A stretch of DNA of 64,000 nucleotides, taken from positions 27,042,001 through 27,106,000 of the forward strand of contig BRKX01000010.1 of assembly GCA_026008535.1 (NCBI GenBank), read 5' to 3'. The notes under the pieces were generated by a model. That model was not told where the DNA came from and searched no databases. It saw only the letters and a program-made list of their open reading frames with translations. Below, piece by piece: positions 12,636 to 22,574 of this stretch. The position numbers were made by a program, and so were the translations under genes. Within the stretch, counting starts at the first letter, position 1. The number at the start of each line of letters is the position of its first letter. Source of the DNA: Perilla frutescens. Its lineage: Eukaryota; Streptophyta; Magnoliopsida; Lamiales; Lamiaceae.

Positions 12636-13112
12636 AATTCAATCCTTATTTAACGGAACTAATGGAGTTATCAACTTTTCAGTTATTAAACAAATAACCC
12701 AATTATTAAAAATATCAAATTAAACATTATTAATAAAATCAAAGAAAATAAACAACCTAGTTACAAGAAGAATCAAAGGAAAAAATTGTAATCCACCGTC
12801 ACGTTCTTCAAATTCATGGGTTATAGTATAATTTAGTATCAATTAGCAATTTAATTTGTTAGTTAGTTCCCATGAATTGCAAGTGTTTCATTTGTCTATA
12901 CTTTCCCTGTAAAAATTACTAAACATGAATTTGAAGAACATGAAGATGGATTACAATTTTTTTTTCCTTTAGTTTCTCTTTTAATTTTAATTCCCTTTAA
13001 TTTTATTATATTGAAATTTAATTTGCTATATAGTTTTAAAATTGGGCTATAAGTTAATTAAATAACAAAACAATTAATAACTATGTTAGTTCCGTTAAAT
13101 AAATATTGAATG
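12636..13112. mobile_element. fold-back (hairpin) element, arms about 185 bp
   Basis: The arm at 12636-12820 (TTATTTAACGGAACTAA..., TTGTAATCCACCGTCACG, TTCTTCAAATTCATG) is repeated inverted at 12926-13112 (CATGAATTTGAAGAA..., GGATTACAA, TTAGTTCCGTTAAATAAA). The loop is about 105 bp. The innermost 40 bp pair best; the middle has small gaps. There is no coding capacity. Likely a MITE or foldback transposon. Confidence 0.75.
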
Positions 13113-14355
13113 ATATTATATATAGAAATTGAAGGACCTATTAAAACAAAATATATAAGTAAAATGACATATTAAAACAAAAGAAAAAAATTGTATAGAG
13201 ACCTATCGAAATAAAACTTAAAAGTACAAGGACCAATGAATGTATTTTGCCCATTTTTTTATTATAGAATTCATTTGTTCTATATTCAATATATTTAATT
13301 CATTATATACATGACATTCAAAATCTATTTGTATGAATGAATGAATACATGAATTTTCGCATATTAAGAAAAGTGATTGATAATGTTTAGTAGATTTTAT
13401 TATGTCAAATAATTACAAAATATGTTAAATACATTAAATAAAATAATCAAGCCAATTATTTAGTAAACATAATAGTTGGTAGCATGCTTTAGTGTTGGGG
13501 AAATTGTTGGAATGATCTAACTGATGGTTTTGATGAAATGTCAAAACACATTTGATGATCCTATGAAAAAACTGCAGGTTATTTAAAGCTGGAAATTTGG
13601 GGCAATGATCAAATAAGACTTCAGACAAAGTCAAACTGAAATGAAAGTCAGTTGTACTGAAGCATGATCAACCAGCTTAAAGGTTGCCTTGATCAGACCA
13701 GTCATAGTCAACTCTTCAAAGCTTAAAAAGCTAAATGGAGAGAGAACTTTGGAGACTGGTAGGCATCCACAGACGAGTAACCATTAGTCTAAGCTGAAAG
13801 CCAAGATATACTGATGAGAGCAGAGCCAGCTTGAAAAGCTAAAGCTAAACTGATCAAGAATCAGGTAGTGAAACTGAAAACTGATCAGAGATCAGTTTGA
13901 CTGTGAGAAAAAGCTCAAAGATCTTGGAGACATTACTGAACTGACCAATGATCAGTTCAATGAGACAAAAGCTCAAATGATCAACCGACTGGCAGTCCAA
14001 AACTGAAAACTTTTAAAGCTAAGTTGCCAAGGCAGCTTCACTGGACTGATCCAAGACTGAAGCTTAAAGCAGCTGAGGAACTGCAAACTGGACAATCTCA
14101 GAGCTGAAAGTCGAGATAGTTGAAAGTCCATCAACTGAACGTCCAGAACTGATAGCCAAAATATCTGCTCATTCTTTGACAAGTAGCCAATGAAGATCTT
14201 AACAGAAAATCATGAAAAGATCCTGATGATCTTTGAACATAAGTCATTACAGATAAACGGCTAATTCATTTAAAGCTTCAAACGGCTACAGGCATTAAAC
14301 TGTCGCGGATGGATTAATCAGATCCACCGATCACAACGGTCAAAATATCACTCAT

Positions 14356-14365
14356 CTATAAAAAG
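14356..14365 (+). promoter_or_regulatory. LTR TATA box
   Basis: CTATAAAAAG about 850 bp into the LTR, kept in the 3' LTR at 45062-45071 with the same neighbours. This is a likely start for the genomic transcript. Confidence 0.6.
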
Positions 14366-14934
14366 AGAGTGAATATAATTTTGATCAAGACTTTCACCAA
14401 ACTAACTCTTGTTATTTTACAGATATTGAGCTCTCCTTTCTCCCTCCCTACAGCTCAAAGCTTAAACCTCTTAAGTGCAAAAAGTTTCAACTGAGAAGGC
14501 GTGTTTCAAGTCTCAAGCAAGCAGCTAGCTGACGAAGAATTCTAGCTAGAGCAAAGCTTCTCAGTTCAGTACTTCAAAGATCAACTACTTAGCTCAAACG
14601 CAGACGCGCGAAGGAGCAATTCAGTTGATACCAGTTTCAAGACTGTACTCTTAAAGATCGAGCGATATCTAAAATCGTGAAAAGACGGGCAATAGCACCT
14701 AAAGTCTCAGCGAGCAGTTGGGACCGGTAAGTGTGAGTTGTCAACCTAGAAACTGGCTGAGGAGGAGCGTGTACCGACGGGTCCATTCTTTCGGGACAGC
14801 AACAGTTGGAAAGGAGGCCGCGCTCGATTTGAAGGGTGCCGTTTTCAGGCCCAATAGAATTTTTTCACTGTGTAATTGTAATAAAGAAACTTTACTCTTG
14901 CATAGTGCATTGCCCTTCTGCTGAAGGAAGAGAG

Positions 14935-16374
14935 TGTTAGTTTTGTCTACTGGAAGACTTGTCTTTGTATACTTTTCTAATGATGTGATGATATGAAATG
15001 AAAGTTATTGCAGTCATTGTTTGCATTTAGATTATGTTCTATAATTGTTTTATGCAATGTTCCATATACTTACATTGTAGATGATATGGTGTGGGGAGTC
15101 ACACGGTAAGATCATATCATTAGATCCTTGTAATGTATTAAAGAGCTCACGGCTTAGATGGTCCTGAACATACCATCGGTACACCGTAGAATAATCTGAT
15201 AAGTTAGTTTATCTTGACTAACTGATCATTCTAGTACACTTGTTAGTGTATTGAGGAGGATCACGATAGGATACTATTCTCTGTCTCTGACCCAGTTACT
15301 GAGATAATAAAGATCCACAGAGTTCGGGTTCTGAACTCATGTGATATTGGCGAGCATATGTGTACGTTGTTTATTACTTTGATTTATTAATGAGTGAGAT
15401 CTTTTCATAGATCGAATTCGATATCTTGGGTAATAACAATGTATACATGATGTCTCGAGCAGTATGCATGAGCACCGTGTCCCGGTGCGCCAGATTGATG
15501 ATGTTCTCTTGAGAAAACACAAGTTCATGTTGAAACCCTGCAGGTAGAATTTATTCCTTACATAGTAAAGCTTGTGTGGTACTACTCAAGGTTTTAGATG
15601 TTAATTAATTATAGCTGTCAGAGGCTGACATAATTAATTAATGAACAATATATCTTAAACACGGGGAATGGCTGGACTAAAGGAGAAAGCATATTCGTAA
15701 ATATGTATTAAATTGGTAGGTCAGTTTTACTTCTTTAGTGGAATAAAAGTATAACTTAATTTATTTAATTATATCCTAAGTTTATTGGATATTGGATATT
15801 AAATAAATTAGTGGGCCAATTTAATATTCTTCTAGATCCCTATTGTAGCCCAATTGACTGATAGTGGACTGAATATAGAACTTGAGATAGAGGCCCAAAC
15901 CCAGTAGGGTTGGGATGATAATTTTCGATCATCACCTGTATATTTATATGTGAGGGTGTTCGAAAATTACAAGCATAATATCAACCTCTCTTTGTCTCTT
16001 AAAGTTATCAACAGATTTCACAACTCTATCTAGTAGATTTCAGCCCACTCTGAATCTAGATACAGTCCAGGAATACAACAGAAGATCTTGGAGTAGAATT
16101 TTTGCTAGTCGAATTTTATTGACATAAGTGGTGCCAATTCCTATTTCATTCAACAACAAGATTAGACCTTTAATCTTGTCCACAGACCGTCTATCGATTT
16201 GTAAGTAGATTCGTTTCTATGTTTCCGCTTTATTAGATTCGAATATACTATGAATACTTTTTCTGTTAGACTGTGATAAATATGTATATGACATAAAATT
16301 ATGATTTGCATGAACATGGATTAATGAACAACCAAATGATCCTACGGTGGTTTAATTCGAAAAAAACCCCAAAA
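14935..16374 (+). repeat. 5' LTR of the second copia element
   Basis: Bounded by TGTTAG at the left and CCCCAAAA before a decayed tRNA-Met primer-binding site at the right. Its last ~266 bp (from TCGAATTTTATT at 16109) recur at 19239-19504, which proves the LTR identity. Confidence 0.85.
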
Positions 16375-16399
16375 AATAGTATCAGAGGGGGTTTTGGCA

Positions 16400-17620
16400 C
16401 TGTTCTAGGATTAATCCGGGCATAAATTTTGAATTACATATTAAATTTGATGATAAATTTATGGTGTTTAAATTTTCAGATTTAATTGCCATGTATTTCG
16501 ATTTTTTATGGTATTCAAAACTTGGAAGAATTTTTGATTGAATTCAAAAATTCTAGTTTTGAGTCGTGTAGGATTTTCGGCCACTATGTAATAAGGATTT
16601 GGGATGATATTTGATGATCTTCAAATTTCCAGATTTTATCTCATAGTGTTCGAAAATTTGGATGTCAAAATTTCAAATTTTGATGTGTTAAAAATTCCCT
16701 AATTTGAGCTAGTAATTTTCGGCACTTTTGGAATTGAACTTGGATGGATTTTTGATCTATATCAAAATTTTCAGATTTATTTTCTAGAGTGGTTCAAAAA
16801 TTATGAAGATTAGAAAAGGAATAGGTAATTTTTTATGTATATTGAAAGTTACCTAATTCTAATATAGATAGGTTTGAAATTAGAATTTTAAATTTGGTAA
16901 TTTTTGAAGTGGATCATAATTTCCAGATTTTAATTCTTGAAATTTTCGAAACCTAGCTATATTATTTGGAATATTTTTTTTGATTAATGTCAAAATTTAC
17001 AAATGTGAAATATAGTGTAATTTTCGATTTTTTATGAATTAATTTGCAGAAGATTTTGATGAAAATCAAATTTCCAAATTTATTTATTAGAGTGGATCGA
17101 AAATTTGGGTATTGGATTATGATTTGATATTATTTGATGTATATCTTAATTTACCTAATTTTAACCTAGATAGATTTTGAAAATAGAATTTTAAATTTGG
17201 ATGAATTTGAAGTGGATCAAATTTTCAGATTTATTATTTGGATAATTTTGAAATCTATAGATTAAATATTGGATAAGGTGATTTTGGATATATATGAATA
17301 ATTATCAAAATTCAATTGTGATAAGAATTTAATTTTGGACAGGTTGTGGAAGATTTTAAAGTGGATTAAATCTTCAAACATTATCCTTAAAGATTTAGAT
17401 TCTTATGGATAATATTTGGATTAGATTTTTTATTTATATCAATATATCCAATTATTATTTAATTAGGGTGGTTTGAAAATATTAAATAAATTTGGTGGAT
17501 AATTATAATTAATTTCCAGATTTATTTTAAGTAATATTTTTGAAAATTGCAAGTTAAAATTGGTGGATAATTATTTTAATTTCTAATTTTTATCTTGTGG
17601 ATAATATCGAATTAATTAAT
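16400..17620 (+). repeat. degenerate ~150-bp periodic repeat in the leader
   Basis: A motif like AATTTYCAGATTTAT followed by TAGAGTGGATCGAAAATT recurs at about 16466, 16628, 16775, 16918, 17068, 17217 and 17510. Most steps are 143-162 bp; the last is about two units. The repeats are strongly diverged. Confidence 0.6.
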
Positions 17621-18853
17621 TTAATTAATTGTTAAATTCGATATTTTAATATTCATGCATAGATATCATATGTTATTTTATGTGGATCATATAATATATG
17701 ATTGTTGGATTTGTAGACTGTGTTTGTTTGCAGGTTTACCAACCGTCATGACTCCTTTATTTTATGTGATGTATGTTTATGTTGAATGAATATTGGACGT
17801 ATGCTGGTTTGGCTACGTGATTTTAATCCATGAGAAAATCCATGGATTAGGTCTAGGTTTTATTTTACGTTGTTTTAATGTAATAGATATAAAGCTGTTA
17901 GACCGAGTTTTTGAGTTGTAATTTTTATTCTAGCAATATTAGATTTTTCCTTTTGGAATAGATAGTCTGTATTAAATAAAGATCGGAGATCAACTCAAAA
18001 AAGGAAAGTGGTTCAGCACCAAGAAGGAAGGTTCACTGGTTCACGTCCCGAAACCCTAAATGGAGCTAGGATTTTCGGCGAGGCGCAGTGAAGGGGGCGG
18101 CGGCCATAGCCCCATTTCCAGAGCTGACTTTCCAGCTTTATCTTATCAATCAACAGGAGATATAAGTCATGATAGTTGGAATATTACTGTTGCTTATTAT
18201 GTTGAAGCATGCAATGGATGTTTATCATTTTATATGATGTTTGCATGTTCGATAATGGGATAAAATGAAACCTCAAACATAAATAACTAAGTGGAAGAGA
18301 TTCATACCAAAGTATGTAGAAATCTCATACGGTCTCCATTAAATCTAGTTTAATTGAGAAGTGATGGGCATGCGCGTTGACATCGATCTTCCTCCATATC
18401 TGATGTGTCATATCACAGATTTCTCTAGAAATTAAATCTCCTAAATGGATAGTTGTAGAACACTATTAGGACTAATTGACTCCTCCATCTAGAGCGGTTA
18501 AATTCGAATAGTGCTCTTGGTGCGAAGATAATGATGTGCACACTTAGATGTAATTTATTGATAAACGTCCACGCGATTGTGGCTTACCAGTTAGACGATT
18601 ATATGACCGTGTTTATTATCCGGCTATTAATTTACTTGTTGTAAGGAAACTCAACTGGAGGCAAATTAAAGGTTTAATCTATTTAAAAATGAATTTTATA
18701 AACGTCCACACTATCGTGGCTTATAAAAAATATTTTTAAAGTGTCGGTGGAAAAGTATATAATTTTTGTGAGGTTTTTCAATTATATACTATTTATCCTA
18801 AACGTGTTTTATGACTGTACTGCATATTTTAATTTCAGTTATTTCAAATCATC

Positions 18854-19238
18854 AATGGTACTCTCCAATCTGTCCTCAATTCTTAAAGAAAAAAACTTTT
18901 CGGTGAAAACTACAATAACTGGCTTCGTAACCTTAACTTAGTTCTTGTTGTTGAGGGACACAAGGTTGTACTTGATGAGGTTTGTCCTCTACAACCAAAT
19001 GAGGGTTCTGACGAAGCCCAAAAGGTTGCATATGATAAGTGGATTAGGTCTAATGAGATAGCGAGCTGTTACATCTTGGCATCTATGTCAAGTGTGTTGC
19101 AACATCAACATGAGCCTATGAAAACTGCTTATGATATCATGTACAACCTTAGGCAGTTATTCGATTATCAGAACCGCTCGGCACACCATTTGGCAATGAA
19201 GAAGCTAATGGATGCGAGAATGTCTGACTCGAAACCTA
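18854..19238 (+). pseudogene. copia gag N-terminal fragment
   Basis: It opens MVLSNLSSILKEKNF, then shifts by one base in an A-rich run near 18890 and continues ENYNNWLRNLNLVLVVEGHK, a typical copia gag start. It goes on through 'RQLFDYQNRSAHHLAMKKL' and ends at a junction with LTR sequence at 19239. Zinc knuckle and pol are absent. The gag type differs from the outer element's, so this is a different copia lineage. Confidence 0.82.
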
Positions 19239-19504
19239 ATCGAATTTTATTAACATAAGTGGTGTCATTTCCTGTTTCATTCAACAGCAAGATTAGACCT
19301 TTAATCTTGTCCACAGACCGTCTATCGATTTGTAAGTAGATTCGTTTCTATGTTTCCACTTTATTAGATTCGAATCTGCTATACATGCTTTTTCTGTTAG
19401 ACTGTGATAAACATGCATGTGACATAAAATTATGATTTGCATGAACATGGATTAATGAACAACCAAATGATCATACGGTAGTTTAATTCAAAAAAATCCC
19501 AACA
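19239..19504 (+). repeat. truncated 3' LTR of the second copia element
   Basis: About 266 bp matching the end of the 5' LTR (16109-16374). It joins gag at a 12-bp string, TCGAATTTTATT, which also occurs at the matching place in the 5' LTR. Confidence 0.87.
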
Positions 19505-19835
19505 AAGAGGACGTAGAAACAGGAAGTTTCAAACCTCTAGAAGTCTTGTGTGTGTTGTATTTATCGCTTTAAGCTTTGCATGTTCTTTAATTGCACACTT
19601 TAGCACACAAGCTGCACTGACAAGCTAAGCTGAACTCTCAAGCTATCAGTCCTAACTGATCAGCTCATCAACCCTGCTCTAGGTCAAGCTCATTCTCTCA
19701 ACTAAACAGTGCAGATAAAATAGTCTAAGCGAGTCAGGGCCCTAAACATTCCGCAACTATTTTAAGTTTTTGAAGTCAGTTTATTCACCCTCCCCCCTCT
19801 CTAAACTGATATAGAATCGTTCTGGGACCAACAAG

Positions 19836-19847
19836 TGGTATCAGAGC
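19836..19847 (+). other. primer-binding site, tRNA-Met (outer copia)
   Basis: TGGTATCAGAGC two bases after the LTR end CCAACA. Confidence 0.95.
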
Positions 19848-19910
19848 GGTTGATTCTAAGGATCAGCTGTTTTTACAGATCATTTAAATCAGATCTGTCT
19901 ATCTGTGCTA

Positions 19911-21263
19911 ATGTTTCAAGCTATAGAAAACCATAAGCTACCTCTTTTTTCAGTTGAGAATTATGACAACTGGAGCAGGAAGATGAAAGCTCATCTATGC
20001 TCCATCCATGAGAATATATGGGAAGTGATTGAAGACGTTCCAATCAATATTATGATGGACAATGAAGCCCACATTATGGACGTCACCAACCGGCCAGGAT
20101 CCCGAAACTAACACATCTTCGTACGGGTGAAGAGAAGAAATTGAAGAATCTGACGTTTGTTGCTCAAGCAGCACTTTTCCAAACTCTATATGAGGATCGC
20201 ATGAAAGACACAAAGAATTGCAGAACAGCGAAGGAGATTTGAGACTTGCTTGCAAATCTGTGCAAAAAGTTCGAAGCTATCAAAGGTAACAAGCTCCAGC
20301 TTACAGTCGACAAATATAAGTCTTTCAAGATGCAGCCGGAAGAAAGCATCTCAAGCCTAGAAATAAGATTTCTTGGCATACTAAGCAAGATGAACAACCT
20401 GGGAAGAAACTATCTCAATAGTGAGATGAGCTTAAAAGTTCTTGATAATCTCACAGATGAATGGGATATGAAAGTAATTGCTATTAAAGAGTCAAGAGAC
20501 ATAAGTAGCATTACTCCCAGAGAGTTGTGTGGATCTCTCAAGGCTCATGAATACAGCCTGAACTGAAAGAGAGAAGCATCAACTTTCTCCTCTCATGATG
20601 CTTCTTTCTATGCTGAAAAAAATCAATTCAGAGAAGCTCGTGAAAGAAACAATTTCTGACCAAGAGGCTCACCTGCCAGAGAGAATTCAGGAGGATCGGT
20701 GACTGATCGAAGAAGATAGTCAACCGACAAAAAAGAGATCCTGACTGAAGATATAAACGAGTAAATCCAGTCAATGACAAGATTGCTGGAAAAGCTAAGA
20801 AAGGTCAGAGATTAACAATCAGCTCAACCCCAAGCTGACGATGCTGCCAAAGGAGAAAGAAGCCAGCATCCAGCTGAACAATTCAGGGTGGCTAATATAA
20901 ACATAGAGGAATGTTTCCACTGCCACAAGCAAGGGCACTACAGATTTGAGTGTCCCGAGCTTCATGAAGATAAGAAGGCCAAGGTGAGAAGGAGCTTCTT
21001 CAAAAGGAAAGCTATGATTGCTAACTCTGAGAATGCCGTCCTCAATGACTCAGACTACCCATCTGGAATCGACTCAGACGGATATAGCTCAGACAATGAA
21101 GCTCTACTTTGTCTCATGGTGGACAAAGATGAAGAGGTTAGTATGTCAATTCAATAACCTCTTTCTATCATATACATGAAGCTTCAATCTCTAGAAATGA
21201 ACTGGATGAATAGTTACAAATCCTAGAAGATCAGCTAGCTCATATATCAAGCATGCATACTAG
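19911..21263 (+). pseudogene. gag of the outer copia element, cut by the Athila insertion
   Basis: ATG at 19911 starts the gag N-terminus (VENYDNWSRKMKAHL). A frameshift lies near 20110. The gag-polypeptide core follows at 20246-20566 (SLEIRFLGILSKMNN, TPRELCGSLKAHEYSLN), then an intact CCHC knuckle (CFHCHKQGHYRFEC, about 20918) and an acidic tail (DSDYPSGIDSDGYSSDNEAL). The frame then drops into a tail similar to the coiled coil in the left element and is cut at 21263 by the Athila LTR. Stops at 20566 and elsewhere show decay. Role in the family: particle protein. Confidence 0.88.
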
Positions 21264-22574
21264 TGCGTCGTTTTTCACCAAAAATAATCCGACCAGCAGT
21301 CGGTATGCCCACACTATCCAGAACAGTGGCAAGAAAGATCGTCACCCTTTCTTAACAAATTTAAAGGTGTTCCGGCTTCCAATTAACTCCACTCTAGCTT
21401 AATTATTCCGATCCTCAATGTAAAGATATTTCTAATTAATGCATGCAAACCAGTTATAGCCACCGAAGACACTTCTGATGCGGCCTAATCTCTCCTTAGT
21501 TTCTCGATAATTAGGAAGACACTTCACTAATTATTTTCCTAATCGAATGACAACTGTAAGAGACACTCTATAGATTTTATAAGCCAACAATATTAGACAC
21601 TAGAGAAACCCGATTCAAAACTAACAGACTCTGACACAGGACTATCAAATTAAGACTGCTCTTCCCTCTATTCTAAAGAATCATTGTACCACTAATTAAA
21701 CTTAAACAACAATTACGGATGGCCGATTTAATTAGCTACTAATGAATTCTGAACTACTAAATATTCACGACTACCTAGCAGAACCGAAACAATTAACAAC
21801 TTTAAACACAGAGAATCACAGATACATGCAATTAATTAAAGCAAAAGGAATGGTTAGATCTCACAGAATAATTATGCCAGGGCTTCGTTAATCTTCACCA
21901 GAACAGTGGCGAGCAAGATCGTCTCCCAAAAGACCGGCGAGAATTATCCAACACTTCAGCTTGCAGTAACCAACCTTTCCACATGAATTTTGTTGTTATA
22001 ACGTAAGAACTAAAATAAAGCAAATAAACAAAGAGTAGTTTTCTTAACAGATTTAAAGGTGTTCTGACTTCCAATTAACTCCACCCTAGTTTAATTATTC
22101 TGATCCTCGATGTAAAGATATTTTCAATTAATGCATGCAAATCAGTTATAGCCACCGAAGACACTTCTGACGCGGCCTAATTTCTCCTTAATTTCTCGAT
22201 AATCAGGAAGACACTTCACTAATAATTTCCCTAATCGACTGACAATCGTAAGAAACACTCTATAGATTTAATGAGCTGACAGCATTAGACACTAGAAAAA
22301 CCTGATTCAAAACCAACAGACTCTGACACAGGACTATCAAATTAAGACTGCTCTTCCCTCGATTCTGAAAAATTATTGTACCACTAATTAAACTTAAACC
22401 ACTATTGTGGATGGCCGGTTTAATTGGTTACTAATGAATTTCGGACTACTAAATACTCGCGACTACCTAGCAGAACCGAAATAATTAACAACATTAAACA
22501 CAGAGAATCACAGATACATGCAATTAATTAAAGCAAAATGAACGATTAGATCTCACAGAATAATTATGTCAGGG

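Larger units (their letters stand above)
6866..13251. mobile_element. possible DNA transposon or MITE ends: inverted termini around an AT-rich block
   Basis: The sequence at 6866-6935 (GGCAAAACGCATCC..., TTATTTCGATAGGTCC) is repeated inverted at about 13185-13251, roughly 80% alike by eye. Similarity continues inward past the AT repeat (TTTGTTTTGATAGGT against an inverted TTTGTTTTAATAGGT near 13140). The flanks read CATTTTTA on the left and CATTTTTT on the right, compatible with an 8-bp duplication. No transposase is visible. The ends could also belong to two separate copies of one small element. Confidence 0.4.
14935..19504 (+). mobile_element. second copia element, inserted in the outer 5' LTR and internally deleted
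   Basis: It starts TGTTAG and ends CCAACA; flanks are GAGAG and AAGAG (four of five alike). Layout: 5' LTR 14935-16374, decayed primer-binding site TAGTATCAGAGG (16377-16388), a 2.4-kb leader, a gag fragment, then only the last ~266 bp of the 3' LTR (19239-19504). Gag C-terminus, pol and most of the 3' LTR are missing. Confidence 0.87.
13493..19833 (+). repeat. 5' LTR of the outer copia element, split by an insertion
   Basis: The LTR lies in two parts, 13493-14934 and 19505-19833. It aligns with 44211-45964 across the break: 'gcccttctgc.gaagga' on the left and 'gacgtagaa.caggaag' on the right are adjacent in the 3' copy. It begins with 12 bases (13493-13504) that the 3' LTR lacks. Confidence 0.9.

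Noticed and set aside
14718..14924. Basic open stretch in the outer 5' LTR, with a version at 45424-45705
   Set aside because: Lies inside the LTR downstream of the TATA box; the two versions differ in frame and length, so no selection is visible.
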